From positions 469 to 16,557 of the forward strand of contig JALUAR010000115.1 of the NCBI GenBank assembly GCA_027050975.1: a stretch of 16,089 bases of DNA, written 5' to 3'. The position numbers and the translations under genes were made by a program. This DNA comes from Thermodesulfovibrio sp. GTDB taxonomy: Bacteria > Nitrospirota > Thermodesulfovibrionia > Thermodesulfovibrionales > JdFR-85. The notes below the pieces were generated by a model that saw nothing but the letters and a program-made list of their open reading frames with translations, did no database searches and was not told the DNA's origin. Below, piece by piece: positions 1 through 6,675 of this stretch; position 1 is the stretch's first letter, and every line of letters begins with the position of its first letter.

Positions 1-1
1 G

Positions 2-175
2 CCGTCAATAATGGCAAGGTTAATAATCGTTGTCGGTATGCTTATCGGTGTGATGGTAACAGGCACAATCTTTCTTATTGCCGGAACAGTTCTTGGTTGG
101 CTTACAGGCTCTGTAGTTGATGCAATTGCAAAAACAAAGGAAGAGACAAAGGAACAAAAGGTGGCTAATGCCTAA
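2..175 (+). CDS. Small membrane protein, C-terminal part (partial at window edge)
   Basis: The reading frame is open from base 2 to a TAA at 173-175 and continues upstream of the window, so only 57 residues are visible. They form one glycine-rich hydrophobic segment followed by a charged tail rich in Lys and Glu. The first 42 residues align without gaps to the second half of the next protein (218-559), with about 16 identities, including the PSI start, an Arg, several Gly and a final VVD/AVD motif. The two are therefore tandem paralogues. I do not recognise the family. The position directly upstream of the cytochrome genes suggests a membrane accessory role, which is inference. Confidence 0.75.
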   Translation, partial: PSIMARLIIVVGMLIGVMVTGTIFLIAGTVLGWLTGSVVDAIAKTKEETKEQKVANA

Positions 176-217
176 GGGCATTATATTTTTAATACTAAAT
201 CAAGAGGAGGTGGCAAA

Positions 218-559
218 ATGAAAGAAGAAAGGAAAAGAACACTCGCAATCGGCAGGAAGATGGGAGCATTGGTTGGAGGCATTCTCTTTGCAATCTTCGG
301 AATAGTTCCAGGCTTTTACTTCGGTAGCTATGCAACAATTGTACTTCTTTCACATCTGACAGGTGGTCCCCTGGAGCCAAGTATCATTGTCAGGATGCTG
401 GTGGTAATAGGCACACTTATGGGACTGTTCTGCACAGCAGCAGTGAGCATAGTGGTTGGAGCGGTCAGTGGAACCCTTCTGGCATATGCAGTGGATGTTA
501 TTTCTGAGGCTGTAAAGGCGAAACCCAAGGAAGCAGAATCAACTGTTTATAACAAATAA
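218..559 (+). CDS. Small two-segment membrane protein, paralogue of the upstream gene
   Basis: This 113-residue protein has a basic N-terminus and two long hydrophobic stretches (about residues 15-50 and 58-95) rich in Gly, Ala, Val and Ile, then a short charged tail. The start is well supported by an AGGAGG at 205-210, eight bases before the ATG. It lies 43 bases after the stop of its paralogue and 34 bases before the seven-heme cytochrome gene, so co-transcription is likely. There is no heme-binding CxxCH motif and no enzyme signature that I recognise. Gly-rich paired helices suggest tight helix packing, perhaps as a small subunit or assembly factor of the neighbouring bc complex; that role is a guess from position. 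Confidence 0.8.
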   Translation: MKEERKRTLAIGRKMGALVGGILFAIFGIVPGFYFGSYATIVLLSHLTGGPLEPSIIVRMLVVIGTLMGLFCTAAVSIVVGAVSGTLLAYAVDVISEAVKAKPKEAESTVYNK

Positions 560-593
560 CTCTATTAACACAATTTGAATGTGAGGTGGAGAG

Positions 594-1535
594 ATGAAGA
601 AACTATTAGCCTTGACCTGTTTGCTTGTGCTGCTGATTCCCATATGGGCAGAAGGTGAAAACAAAGCAAGCTGCATAGTTTGTCACAACAGCATGGCCGG
701 AACTATTGAACTGAACGGCAAGGTTATAGAGCTGAATGTTGATGCAAAGCGGTATGAGGCATCGGTGCATGGAGCATTTCCATGCACTGAGTGCCATGAA
801 AGATTCAGTGAAAATCCTCATGTTAAACCCAGTGGTGAAGTATTGGAAGAGGTAAAGGTCGTATCAGAGAAGGTTGCTATCAAGGCAAAGGCGGATCCCG
901 TGGCTGTGGCTGCCTGTTATAAATGTCATCCGCAGGTTTATGATCTTGTACTGAACAGTGTTCACGGTAAGAATATAACTGAAAAAGGCAGTGCTGACGG
1001 AGCTCTTTGTCTGGATTGTCACGGCTCTCCCCATTACATTACTACAGCAAAGGATGAGTCCTCTCCGGTGAATCAGTGGCATGTGGTGGAAACATGTGGA
1101 AACTGTCATGAAAACAAGGAGCTTGCAAAGAAGTACGGAATTGAGGCAAAAGTGATGGAGAGCTATCGGGAGAGCTTCCATGGCAAGAAACATATACTGG
1201 GTCACAAGCGGGCACCCACCTGTGTAAGCTGTCATGGCTACCATGCCATCAAATCAAAGGATGATCCCGTATCTCCTGTTTTCGGTACGAATAAGATTAA
1301 GACCTGTGGCGGATGTCACAAAGGTGCAAACAAGAAGTTCGTGGCAGCCATTACCCATCAGGATGCAGGACCTATTCCTCATTATGCGGAGAAGGGGCTT
1401 ATTATTCTCACAATTTTCACAATAGCCTTCACAGTGCTACATGTAATACTGGAGGCTTATGCAGATATAAGGGATACATTTTTCAGAAGGAGAAAGGAGG
1501 AGGAGCATGCAGAATCAGAAGAATACACTTGCTAA
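594..1535 (+). CDS. Seven-heme c-type cytochrome with C-terminal membrane anchor
   Basis: This 313-residue protein starts with a Sec signal peptide (residues 1 to about 19, ending IWA-E). It carries seven CxxCH motifs, with first Cys at residues 27, 64, 108, 139, 168, 210 and 238. Extra histidines such as H59, H124, H196 and H217 are candidate distal heme ligands. A hydrophobic helix at about 268-286 followed by a basic stretch (RRRKEEE) anchors the C-terminus in the inner membrane with the hemes in the periplasm. Its 3' end overlaps the start of the cytochrome b gene by 29 bases, which suggests coupled translation and a joint complex. The likely role is electron transfer between the quinone pool, via cytochrome b, and periplasmic carriers. 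The architecture resembles, from memory, CbcA of Geobacter. The direction of electron flow cannot be read from sequence. Confidence 0.92.
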   Translation: MKKLLALTCLLVLLIPIWAEGENKASCIVCHNSMAGTIELNGKVIELNVDAKRYEASVHGAFPCTECHERFSENPHVKPSGEVLEEVKVVSEKVAIKAKADPVAVAACYKCHPQVYDLVLNSVHGKNITEKGSADGALCLDCHGSPHYITTAKDESSPVNQWHVVETCGNCHENKELAKKYGIEAKVMESYRESFHGKKHILGHKRAPTCVSCHGYHAIKSKDDPVSPVFGTNKIKTCGGCHKGANKKFVAAITHQDAGPIPHYAEKGLIILTIFTIAFTVLHVILEAYADIRDTFFRRRKEEEHAESEEYTC

Positions 1536-2235
1536 TGAACAGGAAATAGAAAGATTCGATGTTATCTTCAGGATCCAGCATGTAATCATGTTTACCACCT
1601 TCCTGCTCCTGGCCTTTACCGGGTGGGGTCTGAAGTATGCGGAGATAGACGTCTCCAGTTGGTGGATAAGGATCTGGGGCGGACCAAAGACTGCCGGTAT
1701 AATTCACAGGATAGCCGGTGTAACCATGATCTGTGATTTTGTCTTCCATATTGTCTACGTAGGATACCAGCTGCTGACCGGTAAGATGAAAATACGGAAG
1801 GAGACAACCATTCTGCCGCTACCAAAGGATGTGAAAGATGTAATTCACAACTTCATGTATTTCATTGGTATTGCCAAGACAAAACCCAAATTCGGACGCT
1901 TCAGTTATGCACAGAAATTCGACTACTGGGCTGTGTTCTGGGGCATGTTCGTTATAGGTCTGTCTGGTCTCTGCCTGGCGTTTCCGATACAGGCAAGTTA
2001 TTTCATTCCGGAATGGACCACAGGCTGGATCTGGCAACTGCTGGCCATTATGCATAGTGACGAGGCTCTGCTGGCGGTAGTCTTTATCCTCTTCTGGCAC
2101 TTTTACAATGAGCATCTCAAGCCCGAGGTCTTCCCCATGAGCTGGGTCTGGCTGACAGGTAAGATCTCCCTGAAAGAGTTGAAACACAAGCACCCCCTGG
2201 AGTATGAACTGTTAATGAAGGAAAAGGGTGAATAA
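1507..2235 (+). CDS. Diheme cytochrome b, FdnI/HydC-type quinone-interacting membrane subunit
   Basis: This 242-residue protein has four predicted transmembrane helices (about 22-40, 63-90, 140-160 and 178-200). Histidines H25, H67, H183 and H198 sit at nearly the same spacing as the four heme b ligands of formate dehydrogenase gamma subunit FdnI, one each in helices 1 and 2 and two in helix 4. The FSYAQKFDYW segment before helix 3 and the C-terminal PEVFPMSWVWLTG segment are typical of this cytochrome b family. An AAGGAGGAGG at 1495-1504 just before the ATG supports the start inside the previous gene. The likely function is menaquinol oxidation or menaquinone reduction, passing electrons to or from the seven-heme partner. 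No formate dehydrogenase or hydrogenase catalytic gene is nearby, which favours a stand-alone bc-type complex. Confidence 0.92.
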   Translation: MQNQKNTLANEQEIERFDVIFRIQHVIMFTTFLLLAFTGWGLKYAEIDVSSWWIRIWGGPKTAGIIHRIAGVTMICDFVFHIVYVGYQLLTGKMKIRKETTILPLPKDVKDVIHNFMYFIGIAKTKPKFGRFSYAQKFDYWAVFWGMFVIGLSGLCLAFPIQASYFIPEWTTGWIWQLLAIMHSDEALLAVVFILFWHFYNEHLKPEVFPMSWVWLTGKISLKELKHKHPLEYELLMKEKGE

Positions 2236-2247
2236 GGAGTGGGAACG

Positions 2248-2778
2248 ATGAAGAGAACCGTGCTGTTTCATTTGCTGATCATTCTCATTGGCACCATCCT
2301 CCTATCCGGATGTAACATGATGCCAAGTAATGCTGATGGAAAGTCCGTATCGAATGTGGGAAAGAAAATGGAGATAAAAAAGGACATAAGCGGGCTTACA
2401 TGTTTTCAGTGTCATCCCTATGAGAGGTTCAAATCGGTATTTCCCCATGACAACCACAGGGCCATGGGGCTGCACTGTACCCAGTGCCATATTGTTGAGG
2501 GACACAAGATGGCTACTTTGAATGCGGAAACCTGCAATCACTGTCACAATCTCAGAGTGATGGAGCTCAGCACAACGGTAATGCCTGTTAAATTCAACCA
2601 CGAGGGACATTCTGCGATGTTCGAGTGCAAGAAGTGTCATAAGGGGCTTTTTCCGATGAAGGTGAATGCTCGCAAGATCAGCATGGATGCGCTCCAGCAG
2701 GGCAAGTACTGCGGTAAGTGTCACGATGGCAAGATGGCCTTCTCATCAACGGAATGCCAGAGATGTCATGAGATGTAG
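2248..2778 (+). CDS. Six-heme c-type cytochrome lipoprotein (c7-like)
   Basis: From the ATG at 2248 the protein has 176 residues. This start is preferred over an in-frame GTG at 2239, because the AAGGAGTG at 2233-2240 is then a well-spaced ribosome binding site. The N-terminus is a lipoprotein signal with lipobox LSGC, the lipidated Cys being C22. Six CxxCH motifs begin at residues 52, 77, 96, 127, 155 and 170. Two similar blocks, FPHDNHRAM before heme 2 and FNHEGHSAM before heme 4, supply His ligands as in triheme c7 domains, so the protein looks like two triheme modules. It follows the cytochrome b stop by 12 bases and is probably co-transcribed. It is a likely periplasmic electron carrier tethered to a membrane. 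Which membrane is unknown. Confidence 0.9.
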   Translation: MKRTVLFHLLIILIGTILLSGCNMMPSNADGKSVSNVGKKMEIKKDISGLTCFQCHPYERFKSVFPHDNHRAMGLHCTQCHIVEGHKMATLNAETCNHCHNLRVMELSTTVMPVKFNHEGHSAMFECKKCHKGLFPMKVNARKISMDALQQGKYCGKCHDGKMAFSSTECQRCHEM

Positions 2779-2799
2779 AGAGGGGTGGAGAGATGGTGG

Positions 2800-2830
2800 G
2801 AGAGGGGAGGCTGTTTCAGTGTCCCCTCTC
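2800..2830. terminator. Stem-loop between convergent cytochrome and regulator genes
   Basis: GAGAGGGGA at 2800-2808 pairs perfectly with TCCCCTCTC at 2822-2830 around a 13-base loop. It sits 22 bases after the cytochrome stop and reaches into the last codons of the convergent regulator gene. Position favours a two-way terminator or an mRNA 3' end protector. Neither strand has a clear T-run after the stem, so classical intrinsic termination is uncertain. Confidence 0.4.
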
Positions 2831-4180
2831 TGTCTCTATTCCGAGACGCTTCATTTTTCTATAAAGTGTTGCCAGATCAATACCTAAACTCTTTGCTGTT
2901 TCTTCCTTGTTCCAGTTGTATTGAGAGAGCCTCTCAAGGATGATCTTCTTTTCGTAATAACCAAGGGTGTCCTTCAGGGTGGAGCCGCCTATATGTTTGC
3001 CTGCCTTTATCTTGTCAGGCAGATCTTTTAGAGTGATCCACTCGTCGTTACATAGGATTACCGCCCTTTCTATAACATTGCGAAGCTCCCTCACATTGCC
3101 GTACCAGGGGTATTCCATTATTGCTTTCATAGCCTCTTCATCCATGCCCCGGACATTGCGGTTGTTCTCTTTATTGCAGAGATCAATAAAATGCTGAACA
3201 AGCAGAGGTATATCCTCTTTTCTCTCACGAAGAGGCGGAATGTATATCTCAATCACATTAAGGCGATAGTAGAGATCCTCTCTGAACCTGCCCTCCTGGA
3301 TCATCTCTTCGAGGTTTTTGTTTGTAGCAGAAATAATACGGATATCCACAAACTTCGGCTTTGTATCTCCAAGGGGAAGGACTTCGCCTGTCTCTATTAC
3401 CTTGAGTAGCTTCGACTGTAGAGAGAGGGGCATATCTCCGATCTCATCCAGAAATAGGGTGCCACCATCAGCCATAACAATAAGACCTGTCTTGTCAGAG
3501 GTGGCTCCGGTGAAAGCCCCCTTTCTGTAGCCAAAGAGTTCGCTCTCCAGCAGGTTTTCCGGAATGGCCGAGCAGTTAATGGACATAAAGGGTTTGTCCC
3601 GACGGGGGCTGTTACAATGGACAATCTCGGCTATCATTCCCTTTCCTGTGCCGCTTTCACCTAAGATCAAAATGTTGCTCTTTGTGGGAATCACCTTTTC
3701 AAGAAGATCAAAAATTATCCTTATCTGGGTTGAGTCACCAACAAAGTCCTTACATCCGAAATGCTGACTCAGTTGCTGTCGCAGGGCCTGATTCTCCAGC
3801 TGCAGCTGTCTGTGCTCAAGAAGCCTTTTTATCGTAAGCTTTACGTCATCATTTACAAAGGGTTTTACAATATAGTCAGAGGCACCCTTTTTCATTGCCT
3901 CCACAGCGCTATCCACTGAGGCATAAGCGGTCATGATTATAACAATTGTGGAGGGAGAGATTTCCTTTACCTTCTCCAGTAGCTTGATACCATCCATTCC
4001 TTCCATCTTCAAATCCGTTAGAACCAGATCGTAGCGCTTGTCCTTTAACTTTTTCAGTGCCTCTTCGCCACTGAGGGCGGTATCCACCTTATAGCCCTCT
4101 CTGCTCAGGAGAAACTCAAGAGCCCTGCAGATGTCCCGCTCGTCATCAACGACGAGTATGCTATATGCGTTATCCTTCAT
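2816..4180 (-). CDS. NtrC-family sigma-54-dependent response regulator
   Basis: This 454-residue protein has the standard three-part layout. The receiver domain (about 6-120) has the acidic pair D12/D13, phospho-acceptor D56, T84 and K106. The AAA+ domain (about 145-380) has Walker A GESGTGKG at 174-181, the sigma-54 contact loop GAFTGA at 221-226 and Walker B ending D245-E246. A Fis-type helix-turn-helix forms the C-terminus (about 415-450). It should activate transcription by RNA polymerase with sigma-54 after phosphorylation. Its ATG overlaps the sensor-kinase stop by 11 bases, so the kinase is its obvious partner. Targets are unknown; the convergent cytochrome cluster is a reasonable candidate. 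A sigma-54 regulator (BccR) controls cbcBA in Geobacter, as I recall, which strengthens the parallel without proving orthology. Confidence 0.95.
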   Translation of the reverse strand: MKDNAYSILVVDDERDICRALEFLLSREGYKVDTALSGEEALKKLKDKRYDLVLTDLKMEGMDGIKLLEKVKEISPSTIVIIMTAYASVDSAVEAMKKGASDYIVKPFVNDDVKLTIKRLLEHRQLQLENQALRQQLSQHFGCKDFVGDSTQIRIIFDLLEKVIPTKSNILILGESGTGKGMIAEIVHCNSPRRDKPFMSINCSAIPENLLESELFGYRKGAFTGATSDKTGLIVMADGGTLFLDEIGDMPLSLQSKLLKVIETGEVLPLGDTKPKFVDIRIISATNKNLEEMIQEGRFREDLYYRLNVIEIYIPPLRERKEDIPLLVQHFIDLCNKENNRNVRGMDEEAMKAIMEYPWYGNVRELRNVIERAVILCNDEWITLKDLPDKIKAGKHIGGSTLKDTLGYYEKKIILERLSQYNWNKEETAKSLGIDLATLYRKMKRLGIETERGH

Positions 4181-6224
4181 ATGCAGGCAGTCTTATTATA
4201 AAGGTTGAGCCCTTGCCTGGGGTGCTCTCTACGGTGATGTCGCCGCCAAAACTCTTTACTATACTGTAGCTTACGGCAAGCCCAAGACCTGAGCCCTTCT
4301 CCTTTGTAGTAAAGAAGGGATCAAAGATCCGGTCCAGATGCTCCTTTTCTATTCCGTGGCCCGTGTCTCTGAAGCTGATCTCCACATGGGAGTCTTTTCT
4401 TTCAGCCTTTATATAGAGACTTCCGCCCCCGGGCATGGCATCAGCTGCATTGAGGACCAGATTCATAAAGACCTGGATCATCTGGTTACCATCCACGTAT
4501 ATATCCGGCAAATCCTCGGGAATATCCACCTCTATGTTGATATTCTTTGTACGCTTGTCATATTTTACCAGTTCAAGGGTGGAGTTTAGCAATTCCCTGA
4601 TCTTAACATTCTTTATCTCCTCTGCCTGGGTTTTTGCAAATCTTGACATCTGCCTGACTATGGTGGCAATCCTGTTGATATGTCTTGATATGGTCTCAAG
4701 GGCATCCTTTGTAAACTCATCAAAGTCCATATCCTTCAGTATCTGGACATAAGAGGATATGGATGTAAGGGGATTACCAATCTCATGGGCTACACCGGCA
4801 GAAAGCCTTGCCAGGGCTGTCAGCTTTTCTGACTGCATTAATTGCTCCTGGGCCTTCTTCAGTTCTGTAATATCCTGCAGAAGTACCAGCACCTGAGTAC
4901 GTCCGTCTGGTGTATGCAGGGGGGTTGCTGTGATCTGAAAATATCCCTTTCTGTTCCCCAGATCCAGAAAGGAGACCTCCTGAATCAGGCTGTTATCAAC
5001 AATGGCTCCGTAAAGGGTATCCTTGATTCTTTCTCCTCCGTGGAGATTGCCAAGGGTAAAGTTTGCCTTCCTCTCATCAGAAAGCCAGTCATTAATTACC
5101 CTGTTCATCCAGACTGCCTTCTGGTCTTCATCAAATATGCAGATACCCGCCTCAATGGAACTGACTATGGCATCGAGCTTTTCCTTTTCCGCCTTTAGCT
5201 CTCTGGTCCGCTCCTGTACAATGTTTTCCAGCTCAGTTGCATACTGCCTTATCTTTTCGGTATATCTTGCCTTCTCTTCTGCCTTAACCCTCTCTTTGTT
5301 AATGATAATGATTGTAAAGGCTACCAGTGCAGTGGCAATGAAAATGGTCAGCACCAGGAGGGAGTGAAAGCGCATACTGTTCTTGATGCTCTGCGTTACC
5401 TCCGAGTAAGGTATGGAGACACATACAATCCAGTTGCCCCTTGGAAGACGGACCTTGGAAAAGGCCACCAGCTTGTCCTCTCCATGAGGGGCGATATAGG
5501 AGCTAAAGCCGATGTCCTGAGCACTCAGGATCTGAATCTCTGTTTTGAAGGATTTATGGCAGGTATAGCAGGACTTGTCAGCATTAAAGATGTTTCTACC
5601 TATCATCTGTGGCTGTGTTGGGTGATAAAGCAGGGTGCCGGAGGCATCCATCATCCATGCGTATCCTCGCTGTCCGGCCTGTACTGGTGATAGAAAGGTG
5701 TTGCAGATATCGTCAGTACTTATTGTGAGTATGATTGCGCCAAAAAAGTTGTCTTCTTTCCTGATCGGAAGGGCAAACTTCAATCGTCTTTCGCGGATGT
5801 CATCAAAAAAGTAATATTTCTCCTTCCGGACATGTGCAACCCTGTTAAATAGTTCTGTTATCTCTTTCGAAGACAGAACATCTTTGCTTGTGCTGAACAG
5901 GAGAGTGCCTTTCCTGTCAAGAAGGATCATCTCTATGCCTATCGCCTCCTGTAGTTCTGCAAGCCCGTAAGTGACAAAGTCCTCCAGCCCTTCTCTCTGA
6001 AGCCCCCGGGAAGAGAGAAGCTTTGAAAGGGCCTCTGCCTCTTCCACAATATGTTCAATAGAGGTTTGAATGGAATTGGCAATGGTCTTGGCTATTATGA
6101 GCTGCTGCTGATTGAACTGGGAGGCCATTTCTGCTTCGTAGTTTTGCTGGAAGAAGATGTTCAGTGTGACAATTACACTGATAATTACAAGTAAAAGAAT
6201 AATGAGGGTTACTTTAATCTTCAT
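4170..6224 (-). CDS. Membrane sensor histidine kinase with heme c motif in a Cache-like periplasmic domain
   Basis: This 684-residue kinase has a first membrane helix (about 5-25), a periplasmic region (about 28-285), a second helix (about 287-308), a short coiled coil (about 312-350), a PAS-like domain (about 350-455), a HisKA domain and an HATPase_c domain. The phospho-acceptor is H480 in the AHEIGNP motif. The ATP site shows the N box (N588, N592), DTGHG at 620-624 and GSGLGLA at 644-650. The periplasmic part ends in a Cache-type fold segment (GYAWMMDASGTLLYHP). A CYTCH motif at 219-223 follows it, the signature for covalent heme c. It probably senses redox state or a ligand at that heme and signals to the response regulator that overlaps its 3' end. 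No strong ribosome binding site precedes the ATG. Confidence 0.93.
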   Translation of the reverse strand: MKIKVTLIILLLVIISVIVTLNIFFQQNYEAEMASQFNQQQLIIAKTIANSIQTSIEHIVEEAEALSKLLSSRGLQREGLEDFVTYGLAELQEAIGIEMILLDRKGTLLFSTSKDVLSSKEITELFNRVAHVRKEKYYFFDDIRERRLKFALPIRKEDNFFGAIILTISTDDICNTFLSPVQAGQRGYAWMMDASGTLLYHPTQPQMIGRNIFNADKSCYTCHKSFKTEIQILSAQDIGFSSYIAPHGEDKLVAFSKVRLPRGNWIVCVSIPYSEVTQSIKNSMRFHSLLVLTIFIATALVAFTIIIINKERVKAEEKARYTEKIRQYATELENIVQERTRELKAEKEKLDAIVSSIEAGICIFDEDQKAVWMNRVINDWLSDERKANFTLGNLHGGERIKDTLYGAIVDNSLIQEVSFLDLGNRKGYFQITATPLHTPDGRTQVLVLLQDITELKKAQEQLMQSEKLTALARLSAGVAHEIGNPLTSISSYVQILKDMDFDEFTKDALETISRHINRIATIVRQMSRFAKTQAEEIKNVKIRELLNSTLELVKYDKRTKNINIEVDIPEDLPDIYVDGNQMIQVFMNLVLNAADAMPGGGSLYIKAERKDSHVEISFRDTGHGIEKEHLDRIFDPFFTTKEKGSGLGLAVSYSIVKSFGGDITVESTPGKGSTFIIRLPAYEG
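5556..5570 (-). other. CxxCH heme c attachment motif within the sensor kinase
   Basis: These five codons encode C219-Y-T-C222-H223. The motif lies in the loop right after the conserved Cache segment HPTQPQMIGRN, where this fold usually forms its ligand pocket, and on the periplasmic side, where heme c is attached. The host clearly makes c-type cytochromes. Without a heme the same motif could serve as a thiol pair or metal site. Confidence 0.65.
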
Positions 6225-6327
6225 AAAAACAGAATCCGAAAGAGGTTAAAAATACCTTAACTTTCAATTAGTAGAATAGCATATTTTTCCATAAAGGGCA
6301 ACAGGAGTTCAGACAAAAGCAGAGGAG

Positions 6328-6356
6328 TTGCCAAAATTCTCTCACTATGGCATAAT
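6328..6356 (+). promoter_or_regulatory. Sigma-70-like promoter for the acylphosphatase-bioB genes
   Basis: TTGCCA (6328-6333) and CATAAT (6351-6356) are separated by exactly 17 bases and each matches the consensus at all but one or two positions. Transcription would begin about seven bases after the -10 box, at or next to the ATG at 6362. The message would then have little or no leader, which agrees with the absence of a Shine-Dalgarno sequence there. Confidence 0.6.
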
Positions 6357-6367
6357 TAATTATGCCA
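6348..6367. repeat. Perfect 20-bp palindrome over the -10 box and start codon
   Basis: TGGCATAATT is followed directly by its own reverse complement AATTATGCCA. The palindrome covers the -10 hexamer, the predicted transcription start and the first two codons of the acylphosphatase gene. A dimeric repressor bound here would block RNA polymerase, so an operator is possible. It does not look like the usual BirA operator. Chance similarity of an A/T-rich -10 region is the main alternative. Confidence 0.45.
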
Positions 6368-6640
6368 AACGCAAGGGCTCATCTTTACATAGAGGGGCTT
6401 GTACAGGGTGTTTTTTACAGGGCCTTTACCAGGGATGTGGCCGCAAGGCTGGGACTTAAGGGCTGGGTAAGAAATCTGCCTGACGGAAGGGTTGAAGCTG
6501 TTTTTGAGGGAGAGAAGGCGGATATTGAGAAGGTTATTGCTGAATGCTACAAGGGCCCTCCGGCAGCAAAGGTCACAAATATAGATATCACCTGGGAGCC
6601 GTACAAGGCCGAGTTTAACGGCTTTGATATCAGATACTAA
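6362..6640 (+). CDS. acyP: Acylphosphatase
   Basis: This 92-residue protein has the normal length for the family, whose members hydrolyse the carboxyl-phosphate bond of acylphosphates in the cytosol. The signature VQGVFYR (14-20) contains the phosphate-binding Arg R20, and GWVRNLPDGRVEAVFEG (34-50) contains the catalytic Asn N38. The start fits family N-termini (RAHLYIEG follows within a few residues). No Shine-Dalgarno sequence is present, and the upstream promoter would place the transcript start at about this codon, so leaderless translation is likely. It lies 35 bases before bioB and may share its transcript, although no metabolic link to biotin is known. Confidence 0.93.
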   Translation: MPNARAHLYIEGLVQGVFYRAFTRDVAARLGLKGWVRNLPDGRVEAVFEGEKADIEKVIAECYKGPPAAKVTNIDITWEPYKAEFNGFDIRY

Positions 6641-6675
6641 AAAAACATCCATGCTCCTGCCTTACAGAGAAAAAA

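Noticed and set aside
864..1244. 126-residue antisense open frame within the seven-heme cytochrome gene
   Set aside because: The opposite strand carries seven CxxCH motifs, a signal peptide and a membrane anchor in one frame, so the antisense frame is a shadow.
2236..2250. GTG at 2239 as the start of the six-heme lipoprotein
   Set aside because: The GTG is part of the likely ribosome binding site AAGGAGTG. The ATG at 2248 has proper spacing and gives a normal basic lipoprotein signal.
6245..6261. Short inverted repeat GTTAA-N7-TTAAC upstream of the sensor kinase
   Set aside because: The 5-bp arms in A/T-rich DNA are expected by chance, and no clear promoter boxes lie around them.
6348..6367. 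Palindrome as a BirA (biotin) operator controlling bioB
   Set aside because: It lacks the TTGTAAAC-type half-sites with a long spacer that BirA operators have; kept only as an unassigned palindrome.
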